64,000 nucleotides of DNA from Tricholoma matsutake (lineage: Eukaryota; Basidiomycota; Agaricomycetes; Agaricales; Tricholomataceae). This document shows positions 1 to 9,704 of the stretch, one piece after another. How positions within the stretch are numbered: position 1 is the stretch's first letter; each line of letters starts with the position of its first letter. Made by a program: the position numbers and the translations under genes. The notes beneath the pieces are model-generated. The model ran no database searches. It saw only the letters and a program-made list of their open reading frames with translations, and was not told the DNA's origin. The stretch lies in assembly GCA_026075535.2 (NCBI GenBank), contig AP026538.1, positions 7,316,001 through 7,380,000 on the forward strand, read 5' to 3'.

Positions 1-2907
1 AACTGGAGGCGGCGGAGGAGGAGCGTTAGTCGCATCGTCATGCGCCTTTTGCTCACTTGGTAAATCATCATCATCATCTTCTGATGATGGAGGAAGGGGC
101 GGATTTTGTGGCGGTATAGGGTCATCGCCATCCGTTCCAGATGAGTGGTCGTCATCTTCTGGTTCTGGTGGAAAATCACCAAGGTCTGTCTTGGCAGGAG
201 TTTTAGCTCCGGGACAGCATGGGAACATCGTTTCATCAAATAGTGCCGTAGCACCAATGAATATTGCGCCGTTTCGTCGCATGAAACGATATGCTTTAAT
301 GCCATCTTCTACTCCAAGGTACGTCATTAGCTCCGATCGAGGAGACAATGTTGTTGGACGTTTTTCCTTTGGTAGATAGACATAAGCACCGCAACCGAAG
401 ACCTTCAGATTGTTTAGATCTGGGCGGACCTTTGTCAGGTCCTCAAAAGGTGTCAGCCATTTCAGGCGCCTTATTGGGGTTCGGTTGTATAAATGTGTTG
501 CATGTTCTATGCAAAATTCCCACCATGATTGTGGTAGACAAGCGGTGAATCGCAGGGTTTGCGACTTTTCCATTATTGTCCTTATGGCGCGCTCTGCGCG
601 CCCGTTCTGTTGATGAACGTGGGGTGCAGACATCTCTATTTTGATGCCTAAATCCTTGAGCTGTTTTTGTAGCTCACGATCCTTGAACTCCCCCCCTGGA
701 TCGACACGCCAGCGCTTGATTGTAGCGCCATATTGGGTCTTAGCCATTGCTTGAAATTGTCTAATCGCTGCAGCAGCATCAGATTTCTTTCTAAGGCATT
801 GGACCCAAATATGTGACGTTTTGTCATCCAGAAATACAATGAAGTATTTATGTTTGTGGTACGATAGTACCGGGAGTTCCTTTAGGTCGGAATGTATTAA
901 TTCAAAGGATTTGTCAGCTCGTGAGTCTGACTCGGGAAAAGATTTTGAGGTCATTTTCCCTTCTGCACACCCTGGACATATAATTTTGTCTTTAGGAATA
1001 ATTAAATTCCTTGGGAATTTTATGGTGCTTTTAGGCATTTTCCCTAGCGCCTCTTTGGATGGGTGTCCAAGTCGCCTATGCCAAGTCAAGTAGTCAGCGA
1101 CATAAATGGTCGCGACATTAACCTTTTTGGTGCTCAATATATGAGTCCGAGCCCAATAGATCGTGTCATTCCTCCTTAGAGGGACACAATGCATGATTGG
1201 GTTTCCATGCTCGATGAATGAAATGTATGCGGAGGAACCACGCACATCACTTCCGTCTTGTAAAAAGACCCCCATTGACATCAATCGAGTATTAATGTCG
1301 GGTATGTAGTAGACGGGGTATAGTCGCGTTTCACGCGTCTCTGACTTCCCATTACATACTACCTGGTGTCTAATGAAGACTGCTCCTTTTCCTACTATAT
1401 GAGTAGTACCAGTGGCCGTTTGGACCAAGGTAGAGTCCTTTCTCGGTAAAGGCTCGTAAGAAGCGAAATCTTTCATTTCACCAGTGAAGTGTTTTGATGC
1501 GCCTGAATCCATGATCCAGTCGGCACCTTTCTTACAATCTCCCTTTGCACACATAGCACATATATTAAGATCTACATAATTCCATGATACATTTAATAGC
1601 GGTAAAATTTCACATGAAAAGTTCACTGTATTCATAGGAATTTTAATCTTAGTGCTTGTGGCAGGGAAAAGGACTGACCTGTCATCATACGCCCCTGTGT
1701 CAAGGGGTTCATCGACGAGCATTTCGTCGACGGCTTTCCACACTTCCTCGTCAGTTACCGGAGGTTCGGATCCGAGGGAGACAGTATCGTCTTCTACCTC
1801 CTCGATCGTAGCCTCGGTTTCTGGCTCTATCCTCCTTCTCTTACCTTCTCGCACCGTAAGGTGCTCTTCCAGCGGTCGCAGATTTTTCGCGGTGCGCGGA
1901 AGTTGCATGCGCTCGAGGGTGTCTCGAGCTTGCTGATATTCGGTGTAAACCGAACGAGAAGAAGAGGCCGCGCCCGTATATGCCTGTGCAGGCGGTCGGC
2001 GGCGAGGATCCCTTGTGGGAGTGTGTTCGCGTCGCTCGATGCGCTGTATGAGCGGCATCGGCGGTATGATGGTGCCATTACCATTTATGGTGGTAAAGGC
2101 ATTGGAGGCGAGGTGGGTATGTTTCTCTTTTGGCTTCTCCTCCTTAGTCTTTCTGTCCCCACGTCGTCCACGTTTTCGGGACGAGTCTCCGTTGCTTTTT
2201 TGCCCTTCTTTGGGCTGCCATTTGGGGTTTCCCCCCTTGCGCTTAACAGCGGAAAGTTTGTTGGCCTGAGGCTGGCCAGCGGGCTTTCCAACTGCTGTGC
2301 GCCTTGAGGCTTCAGCAACAATGGAGTCCTTGACATGTTTAAATGTCAAGGCGCTAGTGGCGGTCGTGTTAAGGACCGTTGCAGACAATGAGTCGTACTC
2401 GCGCGGCATCGCAGCAAGTAGAATCATCGCCTGTACTAGCTCTGGGATGGCGACGTTAGCAGCCGTGAGGCGCTCAAATTTGTCAGCCATTCTTGCAATC
2501 TCCAGTGCGGGGTTCGCAGCCGGGATTTTGATTGCTATTGCGGACCTAAAGTCCGAAAAGACTTGGGAGGGGCCGTCCACACCATAATCGGTGCGGATGA
2601 GGTCCCTCACCTCCTCAGCAGTGTCCTTTGTGTTGGCACGCTGCCGAATGGAGGGGGCCAGGCGGAGCACTAGGCTACCAATAGCCTGGTCGTTTTTGTT
2701 GCTCCAGGTCTGGAGCTTGGCATTAGCATCCGCTACCAAGGTAGCGTTCGTCGCCGTCAAGGGAGGCGCCGGGGGCGGTTTTTGCTCCGCCCCGCTAGTT
2801 ATTTGCCAGAGGCCCTGAGACCTGAGCCACGCCTTCATAGAGTCGGCCCATAAGATGTAATTTGATCCGTCGAAAGTTTGAATGAGTTTTTCAAGAGTTG
2901 AAGACAT
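1..2907 (-). CDS. Ty1/copia Gag-Pol polyprotein (N-terminal 969 codons)
   Basis: A single open frame starts at the ATG at 2907 and runs through the window edge without a stop, so Gag, protease and integrase appear intact. Residues 1 to ~300 are Gag-like, opening with MSSTLEKLIQTFDGSNYILW. The aspartic protease has D467 in DSGAS. The GAG-pre-integrase motif HRRLGHPS lies near residue 610. The integrase catalytic triad is visible as D674 (HSDL), D736 (VDPGGEF) and E772 (GRAER), with 35 residues between D736 and E772, as in the D,D-35-E class. No canonical CCHC knuckle is seen in Gag. An acidic, proline-rich linker occupies the last visible residues, and RT is off-window. The intact frame suggests a recent insertion. 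Confidence 0.93.
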   Translation of the reverse strand, partial: MSSTLEKLIQTFDGSNYILWADSMKAWLRSQGLWQITSGAEQKPPPAPPLTATNATLVADANAKLQTWSNKNDQAIGSLVLRLAPSIRQRANTKDTAEEVRDLIRTDYGVDGPSQVFSDFRSAIAIKIPAANPALEIARMADKFERLTAANVAIPELVQAMILLAAMPREYDSLSATVLNTTATSALTFKHVKDSIVAEASRRTAVGKPAGQPQANKLSAVKRKGGNPKWQPKEGQKSNGDSSRKRGRRGDRKTKEEKPKEKHTHLASNAFTTINGNGTIIPPMPLIQRIERREHTPTRDPRRRPPAQAYTGAASSSRSVYTEYQQARDTLERMQLPRTAKNLRPLEEHLTVREGKRRRIEPETEATIEEVEDDTVSLGSEPPVTDEEVWKAVDEMLVDEPLDTGAYDDRSVLFPATSTKIKIPMNTVNFSCEILPLLNVSWNYVDLNICAMCAKGDCKKGADWIMDSGASKHFTGEMKDFASYEPLPRKDSTLVQTATGTTHIVGKGAVFIRHQVVCNGKSETRETRLYPVYYIPDINTRLMSMGVFLQDGSDVRGSSAYISFIEHGNPIMHCVPLRRNDTIYWARTHILSTKKVNVATIYVADYLTWHRRLGHPSKEALGKMPKSTIKFPRNLIIPKDKIICPGCAEGKMTSKSFPESDSRADKSFELIHSDLKELPVLSYHKHKYFIVFLDDKTSHIWVQCLRKKSDAAAAIRQFQAMAKTQYGATIKRWRVDPGGEFKDRELQKQLKDLGIKIEMSAPHVHQQNGRAERAIRTIMEKSQTLRFTACLPQSWWEFCIEHATHLYNRTPIRRLKWLTPFEDLTKVRPDLNNLKVFGCGAYVYLPKEKRPTTLSPRSELMTYLGVEDGIKAYRFMRRNGAIFIGATALFDETMFPCCPGAKTPAKTDLGDFPPEPEDDDHSSGTDGDDPIPPQNPPLPPSSEDDDDDLPSEQKAHDDATNAPPPPPPV

Positions 2908-3144
2908 GATTCTGTGGTGGCAGCTGTTAAAAGCGCTCAATCAGTCTTTTTACTCAATAAAACACGTTTAACGTTCTCAGGAGAAAACACTCCTTCAGAG
3001 TGGTTAACCCTAGTCAACCTAGGTTTTATATGCAGCTCGCAGGGAGCGCAATGCAGCTCACGAAGAGCGCAAGGTTATAATTTGGAGACGATGAAGTCAA
3101 TGTCGTTCGCAGCTAATTAAAGCGCGTTCGCGACGTGCCCAGCA

Positions 3145-3156
3145 GGGCCCATAACC
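3145..3156 (-). other. copia primer-binding site (iMet half-tRNA type)
   Basis: The 12 bases directly inside the LTR read GGTTATGGGCCC on the minus strand. They are complementary to the anticodon stem-loop of initiator tRNA-Met rather than to a tRNA 3' end. This matches the cleaved half-tRNA priming known for Drosophila copia. Assignment rests on position and complementarity only. Confidence 0.75.
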
Positions 3157-3291
3157 TGTTGGAGCAGACTATATACGCTGCACAGGGGAAGAGACAACAC
3201 GTTCCTTACAACCTACCTGGGGTTTAGTTAGACTTACAGCTAGGGTTAGCAGAGGTAAGAACACTGTATTCCTACTACGGTACAGGTTCTC

Positions 3292-3300
3292 CTTATATAC
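3292..3300 (-). promoter_or_regulatory. TATA-like box in the copia LTR
   Basis: TATATAAGG on the minus strand lies about 160 bases into the LTR, where the U3 core promoter of an LTR element is expected. Transcription would start shortly downstream. No other core motif was recognised. Confidence 0.5.
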
Positions 3301-3372
3301 ATAATATTAAGGATGTCACATGACTCGGGAATGTGTTTACCGCATGTATGCGCAGTAAGCGCAGTAACATGC

Positions 3373-3434
3373 GTATGCTGCATGTATCGCCTCATGTATA
3401 CATGTGTATGCTGCATGTATTGCCTCATGTATAC
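3373..3434. repeat. 33-bp tandem duplication in LTR U3
   Basis: Two near-identical units start at 3373 and 3406 (period 33). Each holds GTATGCTGCATGTAT followed by GCCTCATGTATAC. The units lie upstream of the TATA-like box, where repeated enhancer-type sites are common in LTRs. Any regulatory role is inference. Confidence 0.6.
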
Positions 3435-3461
3435 AGCATGCATCAGGGATTAATTTCAACA

Positions 3462-3718
3462 ACTCACCTAGCCAGGATCCTCGAAGCCAAGGGGAACAAG
3501 ACAGATAGCAGTCACTGTTGGAAACAATGACCGAGACATCCCCAGAGATCGGATGGACGGATCTCTTAGCAAATCAGGGCAAGCCTGGAGACGCCGAGAG
3601 CGTTCGTGATGGTGAAATCCGATCGAAAATCAGACAAAAATTGAGGTGTCGACGTCGCATGCAACGTTGAGCAGAGGTGTTTACCACTATTTATGGTGGT
3701 TGTAACAAGTCAAGGAGC
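3462..3718 (-). mobile_element. N element copy Na, 5' leader only
   Basis: The element's 5' end is at 3718 (reading GCTCCTTGACTTG on the minus strand). Only the first ~257 bases of leader remain in the window; the copia element splits it and the rest lies to the left. The stem CATTGT/ACAGTG carries a T·G pair here. Na interrupts ORF2 of LA. Confidence 0.85.
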
Positions 3719-3721
3719 GAT

Positions 3722-6000
3722 GGTAACCTTGGGTTTGAGGGGGGTATTGCCCATGTAGGGGGCGAAACCAAGGTCAATGGGTAAGGGAGTGAATCTCCTT
3801 GCCCTTGAAAAGTGGAATATCTCGGACTTGTCATGTTCGAGGACCAGACCGAGGGAGGTAAATGCCTGGAAGATCCAGCCATACGCTTTTTTCAGAAGGG
3901 GGAGGTTATCCTCCAACTGTGGAGAGCGGGCGATGAGGGTACCATCGTCCACATAAGACATGAGATCGACATCTCTGCCGATTTCGCTTCTTCTGAAGAG
4001 TTTCATGATAGGCATCAGATATAGCGCCGATAAGACTGGGGATAGGGCAGAGCCCTGTCCCACTCCCACGTCGGCTGCAAAGGAGCCAGACGAGAAAGCG
4101 TTCCATTTGTAGGTCGTCTTGCGACCGACCAGGTATGAACGGAAGAAGTTCACTACTTGCGCAGGGAACCCCAACCGAGAAATAATCTCCAACAGAACCT
4201 GGTGGTTCAAGGAGGGGAAGAATTGAGCGATGTCGAAGGCAACAACACTCGTTTTGAGTCCCTTGGCCCATCCTGCTCTGACCAGGTGGGTGAGGTAAAT
4301 TCCTGCATCCTCAGTGGAACGCTGGGCGATGCCCCCAAACTGGTTTTGCTCGAAGGTCTCATGTGTGACCCCATCAAATTGCAGTCGTCTAGACAGCATT
4401 TTTTCGACTAATTTGCCCAGAGTGTTCAGCAGCACGATGGGTCTGAACGACTTAGGGGTGGAATAATTAGGTTTCCCTGGTTTCGGGATGATGACCGACA
4501 GGGATTCCTTGAAGTGAGCTGGCCAGTGGCCAACGGTGATGCACGCCTCAGCAATGCAGGTGATGAGCCCTGCTACTTCTGGGTTGCTACACCAGTGTTT
4601 TAGGTGCGACCACATAATATGATCGGGACCTGGAGCGGAACGGGAAGAGCACGCAGTTAGCGCTTCTTTCATTTCCGTAACGGAGAATGGAATCCAGGCC
4701 CTTTCAGGCACCGGATCTAGTTCATCAAGAATGCTTAGATCGACTACTTGATCTGAGGCAGCGTTGTAGGACCCATCTAGGGCAGCCCAGAGAGAATCCA
4801 GATTGTTCCAAGGTTCTCCCCGATAGGAAATGGCCTTGTATGACAGGAGGTTGCGTTGACGAGTCCAAGACATAAGGTCCCAGGGTCGCCTGTTCATCGT
4901 AGCCACTTCTTGGATACGGTCATCAAAGAAATCACGCTTTGCATGTCGCATGACTTTCCTATAAAGCTTCCAATCCTCCCCATCGCGGGAGGCTCTGTAA
5001 GCGTCTAGAGCACCACTGCACTCGTCTGTCCACCAGCCTTTGGACGACTTGCCGAGGCGAGATTCCTTGGCATGGTTTTCCCATGCCTTGTTTAAAATCC
5101 ACGATATCGCCGAAACGACATCATCAATTTCTGCCGATGTATCTCCGTGCCAATCTAGCCACGGAGTTAAAGCAGAGGAGACAGCATCACGATACGATGC
5201 TTCCTCCTCAGATCCTTTTTTGATGGACCACTTGGTGACCGGAACCAGAGATCCCAGGCCAGGCAGCACTAATGTCAGAGGAGCATGGTCAGACGTCCCC
5301 CTGGCTTCAGGTACGATCTCACAGTACAGTACAAATCTAAGATCTGTAGGTACGAACATCAGGTCGATCACTGTGGGGTGAAGGCCCTGTTGTGGGGGGA
5401 AGTGGGTAGGGCCCTCCACTACTGGTAGGGCTCTGGTCAGGCCTAATGCCGTAGCCGTTTCCACTAAGTGGTCAGCGTGAATAGAGTGTTCAGGCCCCTG
5501 GGGGTCCCAGGAGGTGTGCCTCACGTTAAAATCGCCACACATGAAGTGTAGGCGAGGAATCAACATGACGTTCTCAAATAAGAGCATGATGGCTGAGTGT
5601 TGGCTATCTGAGTACACATTAGCAAGTAGCATGACGTCCTCCCCTATTCCCAATGAGAACGGAAGGATATCATGATCATCGATCAGATCTCGTCTGAGAC
5701 CCGGTCTTAGATTGGCGATGCTGTTTGCAAAATAAACAGCCACGCATGGGGGGGAATCAATTCCCGATGGGCGCACCAACGTTCCCCAGTTTGGGCTCAT
5801 TGGTGCGCCTATAACTTCTTCCCCTTCCCTGTTGTGGGCAGAAGGGGCATGTCTTATTAATCACCAGGGAGGCTCTTGGATAAATAGCAAGTCATAGTCA
5901 TCTACGAAGTCTGCCAGTAGCGAGCCCATGTAACCCCAGTTTCTGTTTACATTTTGACTAAATATGCATAGTTGGGGGTAGATCTAAGTCTGTCCCTCAT
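3722..6000 (-). pseudogene. LINE ORF2 (endonuclease + RT), LA, broken
   Basis: ORF2 starts at the ATG at 6000, directly after the ORF1 stop codon at 6003-6001. The endonuclease shows QNVNRNWGYMDS, GDFNVRHTSWDP, TVIDLMFVP and TSDHAP. The RT shows FDIAQFFPS, GVGQGSALSP and YVDD. A TGA at 5863-5861 replaces the arginine codon that follows PPW in sister copies, consistent with CGA to TGA. The frame is open from there to 3722, where Na interrupts it before the RNase H domain. The visible remainder resembles a Tad/I-type LINE polymerase. Confidence 0.9.
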
Positions 6001-7911
6001 TTACGTTCAGCCACCGCATCCTGCGGGATGGTAAGCAGGAGGGAAACGAGAATTGCGTCTCGCACTCACCTCGTCATAGCGCGCTTTGATCCAGTCATGG
6101 TCAAAGTGATGACGCCAAAAATTGCAGCGACGATTGTCGGATGCGTGATTCTTCCGGCAGTTTATGCACCTAGCCGGGTGAGGACAGGCTGCCCCCTCTG
6201 GGGTAGCTGGAACAGGGGGGTTCGCCTTGGCGTTTCCCTTGCAACATCCGGCAAGAGCACGATGGTGCTCCTTGCGGTGTGGTCCTGCACAGATCGGACA
6301 CTTGGTCTGTGGAGCTCTACATGCTGGGGTGGGGTGGCCCCACTTCCAGCAGCGTTGGCACAGAGGTAAGCCAGGGTTTGCCCTGGCAGCCCTAACGTAG
6401 GCGACGTAGCATCCAAATTGGACGCCCCGCCCAATGAGAGCCTTAGCTCGTGCACCACTGACTGAGTCAGCGATGTTGAGATAGACGGTGCACGTATCCG
6501 ACATCTTTGAATCACACACAACCCATGGGGGGACCTGCAATACTGTGAGGTCCGATATCCCAGACTTTCCCAAGTGTGCTATCACGACTTCAGGTGTTAT
6601 GGCCTTGTCGTTTGCGATATATGGCACGTCGACCAGCTTTAGGTACGATGTGGAGGTAGGTAACGCTGCGTCTACTTGCAGCGCAAAAGGGAATGCCTTG
6701 TGAGCGGCTTCCTTAAAGCAACGGAGGTCCTCTTTGGAGGCCACAACGTCAGTAGCTACTGACAGGCTGCCAGCATGCATCAATGCAGACTAGGCCACTA
6801 GTTTAGAGTGGTGCAGCCCGAGAGTAGCCCAGATGTGGTCCAGGAAGTCAGCAGGGTTTGTCTCTACCCCAAGGGGAGGACGGACGTGGACCAGGACCTG
6901 TTGTCTAGACGGTCCATGGACTGTAGGTGAGGGCTTCGTGGCCTTCGGTTTAGATGGGCTGACATGCTGCTGTATATCAGCCAGCTTATCGGTTGGAAGT
7001 TCAGGGAAGGCCTTGGCTAATCGCACAAGGCCATCCATGGATGTGTTAGGCACTCGCCCCCCAGGGAAGCGAGCAACTTGGGCAAAGGTCCCCTTGCCTG
7101 AAGGCTTGGTCAACCAGTTCATGGAGGGAGGTGGTCCTCGGCCCCATGATGAGGAGACGCCCCCTGCTGGGGGTTTAGGAAGAGGTCGAGCCCCTTTCGG
7201 GCCTCGAGTCCTTGAAGATTTGTGAGGGGGGGGGTGTTGCCCATCCCATCCCTCCAGGTAGTCCACATCGGGATCATTGGTGACAGTGCCTGACCTAGGT
7301 CGTTTACTGCCCCCTGTCATTCTGTCTATTGCTCCCTGGAGTACAGCGTTCCCCGAGTTGCGATCGAAACCAGCCTCGGCAGCTGCTACCAGCACCGCGC
7401 CCAGTCGTTCAGCTATGACCTGCCGATCCTCAGCAGTTGGTCGTCTAGATCCCGTCCTGTTTAACACAACACGGAACCCATCAGCATACTCTCCCAGGTC
7501 TTTGGTGAAGGTCTGGGGTCCACTCCAGTCATCGCTAGCCATCTCCATGTCCTGAATGACGTGGGGAGAGAGGTTATCGGCCACTTCATCAGCCCACGAA
7601 GCAGGTGTAGAAGGGGTAGCTGGAGGTGCAGGAGACGCGGTCGCATCTCTGGAAGATAGCGCTGGCACGCTGAATCGCTGTGCTCGCGGAGTGACGATGC
7701 CTGCCCCATAGGGGGAGGGGGTAGGAGAACCTCTTTGGGTCCTGTGAGGGCCCACTGAGGGTGCAATCTGTGTGGATCTGCGGCTCGAAGAGAGCCGCAG
7801 GGAATCAATTGGGTCGTCGCCAGGAGTTCTGGGCGTACCAGATCTGGATGGTCTCCCCTCATCCATCGCCTCGCCCGATCTCCCCCCTTTTCTAGAATAT
7901 GAATCTGACAT
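6001..7911 (-). pseudogene. LINE ORF1 (Gag-like zinc-knuckle protein), LA, broken
   Basis: The ATG is at 7911. The frame continues to the normal stop at 6003-6001 but carries two point stops. TAG at 6792-6790 stands where sister copy LB has CAG (KLVAQSAS). TGA at 6009-6007 stands where others read GRGGRT. The N-terminal ~200 residues are Ser/Pro/Arg-rich and probably disordered. The C-terminal third has CQRCWKWGHPTPAC (CX2CX4HX4C), KCPICAGPH and CINCRKNH, a triple Cys/His array typical of LINE ORF1 RNA-binding proteins. The role in RNP formation is family knowledge. Confidence 0.88.
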
Positions 7912-8401
7912 GTGTTGGTAAGACGCTGGTTATACCGGATCGCTAAGATTGAGGACGGATTGAGCTACAAAGGTTGAAAACGGTGTTGACGAAAAAATTT
8001 TGTGGCTGTGCACATCGCGGTAAGAGGACAAGAAGCGATGTGCTTTTCTTTCATTCTTTGTGGAGGACTCCTCCCATCAGTTTCACCTTGGCGACAACTC
8101 TTTGGCATAGCTCTCGGCATTCTTCTTTTGCTAGCTCTGCTTTCTTGTCTTTCAGGGCTATCTTTTCCCTTTCTTTCACAACAATTCAAGCTACTGCCAG
8201 TCATCCTTCTTCTTTCTCAGCGGCCAGTTTCTCTAGCTCTCTGGTGGCTACCTTTTTCCATCGTGCTCGTTCTTCCTCAGCAGTCTTCTTCTTGAGGGCG
8301 AGCCTTTCTTGATCTCTAGCGATGATGCCTCAGCACCATGCCTGTCATTCTTCTTTTGTCATGTCAAGGGGGTTCTTCTTATTTTCAGTTCCCCTTCGGC
8401 G

Positions 8402-8917
8402 CTATGACAGGTGTTCATCATCAGTTTTCTTGGTCAGTACCCTACCAATAAGGGTTCTTCTTCTTCCATATGAGAATTCAGGATGGGTCTTGTCGTTCAT
8501 CCTGAATTGGAAGGTTCCGATTTTCCAGTCGATTACTGGATTGATTTTTCTGAGCCACGGCAAGCCCAAGATGACCGATTCCTTTCCCAGTCCTGCAATG
8601 AGGAAGGTCATTGGGAAGGTTCTTCCGTTGATTGTCAGGAGTTCCCTGGTGTAGTGGGAAATCTCCCCTTTCTTGTTTGGGGTTCCATCCATGTTCCTGA
8701 CCTTGATCACCTTCTCCAGGGGGTGCAGCTCAAATCTGCTGCTCTCCCCGAATTCATGACTCATGAATATCCCTCCCGCTCCAGAGTTGAGTAGGGCTTC
8801 GGTTTTGATGGCTTTCCCTCTGCCTGCTCCTAGCACTTTGATATCTAATCGCATAGATTGATTCTTCAAAGTGGCTAGTAATACAGAGCAGACAGAGAGT
8901 TCGGTGGCACCTGGCAT
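8402..8917 (-). pseudogene. Ty3/gypsy aspartic protease region of Pol
   Basis: A 171-codon open stretch contains a retroviral-type protease: EALLNSGAGGIFMS near the start, then VILGLPWLRKINPVIDW. In the family the first motif is DSGA with a catalytic aspartate. Here the codon is AAC (Asn) instead of GAC, so the enzyme should be inactive. The change equals a CpG-to-TpG transition on the plus strand. The following linker breaks into stops. Start at 8917 is the first ATG; the true Pol start may differ. Confidence 0.78.
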
Positions 8918-8934
8918 TGAGGCAGGCCACCTCT

Positions 8935-9013
8935 TTAAAAACCCTTGTCCTCAATAGCGGCAAGAGCTCCCTTCTTTTCTTCTTCATCGAGTTCTCCTAT
9001 GATCGCTCGGATC
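8935..9013 (-). pseudogene. Ty3/gypsy Gag C-terminus
   Basis: The last 25 codons of a Gag frame end in a TAA stop: IRAIIGELDEEEKKGALAAI then EDKGF. A charged helix ending in GF before the stop is a pattern I associate with Gag of fungal gypsy elements. The upstream part was displaced by LB insertion at 9014. Confidence 0.55.
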
Positions 9014-9553
9014 TTTTTTTTTTTTTTTTGGGTCAAAAGTTTATAACGCAGCGCCTGATCGCAGTCCGCGGTAGAGACATACAAACGAGGTACACTATGC
9101 CCAGCCCAAGTCCTCCTCCTGCTGATCTTTGCACCAACCACCTGAATAGCTGCAATGACCACTAAGGGGGCCCCCTTTATTGAGTAAACGGACTTGCCAG
9201 TGGTGGCGTACCGACAACCCGGACTTGACGACATCGTGTTCCCCGAATCTCTATGGGTATGAGTGCAAGATTTAGGGGAAACTGCCGCCCCGACATGAGC
9301 CTCTCAGCTCGGAAAGGAAAGCGTAGTCAGTGTCGAAGCCATAACGCATAACCAACAGTGGATCTGAAAGCGCTCAGGCGCCTCCCCGAACCAGTACCTA
9401 GTTGTGTGTCCCCCCTCCCTGACAGTCGCTCCTGAACATGGGTGGGCCCCCTTTATGAGGGTTAACGGACTCGCCTGGTGCCCTACGGCCACCCCGACAT
9501 ACCGATAACACTAGCTAGAACCAGACGAGGGTCATACGCCCTGCGTGCGCAGC
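9014..9553 (-). other. LINE 3'UTR and poly(A), LB
   Basis: The 3'UTR runs from the ORF2 stop (TAG at 9556-9554) to the poly(A). It has the family's terminal stem-loop tail next to the A-run and two copies of a GTCCGTTWAC...ATAAAGGGGG motif. It is homologous to the 3' ends of LE, LG, LH, LI and LJ. Confidence 0.85.
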
Positions 9554-9610
9554 CTATTCTGGATCCCATGCAAGTGAGTTGAACGACCCTAAGACCGGGT
9601 TATTATTATA
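9554..9610 (-). pseudogene. LINE ORF2 extreme C-terminus, LB
   Basis: The last ~19 codons of ORF2 end DPE then stop, where other copies read DPG. The frame is cut at 9610 by the LC/Nb insertion. About 200 bp of ORF2 expected next are missing when LB resumes at 11558. Confidence 0.75.
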
Positions 9611-9704
9611 TCGCTTCTTGTCTTCTTACCGCGACGTGCACAGCCACAGAAATTTTCGTCGACACCGTTTTCAACCTCTGTAGCTCAATCTGTTCTCGAT
9701 CATC
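9611..9704 (+). mobile_element. LINE 5'UTR fragment LC fused to Nb
   Basis: About 94 bp match the extreme 5' end of L (TCGCTTCTTGTCTTCTTACC onward), in plus orientation. They end inside the 5'UTR exactly where Nb begins. No LINE coding sequence follows. It looks like the product of a template jump from N RNA to L RNA, or a recombination scar. Confidence 0.75.

Larger units (their letters stand above)
1..3461 (-). mobile_element. Ty1/copia LTR retrotransposon, 5' part
   Basis: Read on the minus strand, this is one LTR (3461 to 3157), a primer-binding site, an untranslated leader (3144-2908) and a Gag-Pol frame that stays open to the window edge. Reverse transcriptase, RNase H and the second LTR lie beyond position 1. 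The order protease then integrase places it in Ty1/copia. The right end interrupts the leader of element Na immediately after its GGTGAGT motif. The flank ACTCA at 3462-3466 is the expected 5 bp target duplication, but its partner is outside the window. Confidence 0.92.
3157..3461 (-). repeat. copia LTR (305 bp)
   Basis: The LTR begins TGTTGAAATT and ends CTCCAACA on the minus strand, so its tips form the short inverted repeat TGTTG/CAACA. It abuts the primer-binding site on one side and element Na on the other. It contains a TATA-like box and a tandem duplication, described separately. The second LTR is outside the window, so LTR divergence cannot be used for dating here. Confidence 0.85.
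3719..8037 (-). mobile_element. LINE copy LA (5' half to 5' end)
   Basis: A minus-strand L copy with its 5' terminus at 8037, 5'UTR 7912-8037, ORF1 and the first ~60% of ORF2. The 3' part lies beyond Na and copia, outside the window. The first bases (CGCTTCTTGTC) match the other L 5' ends. Its right flank is a decayed gypsy fragment. Three point stops show that it is dead. Confidence 0.9.
8038..9013 (-). mobile_element. Ty3/gypsy retrotransposon fragment
   Basis: About 0.98 kb of decayed gypsy sequence lies between the LA 5' end and the LB poly(A). On the minus strand it holds the Gag C-terminus, the protease start of Pol and a Lys/Glu-rich linker (about 8040-8400) with several stops. The order Gag stop, then protease, then linker before RT is the gypsy arrangement. 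RT and LTRs are absent. LB is inserted at 9013; LA bounds the other side. Confidence 0.75.

Noticed and set aside
3333..3530. 65-aa frame across the copia LTR and N leader
   Set aside because: It is made by the 33-bp tandem repeat and crosses an element boundary; no homology.
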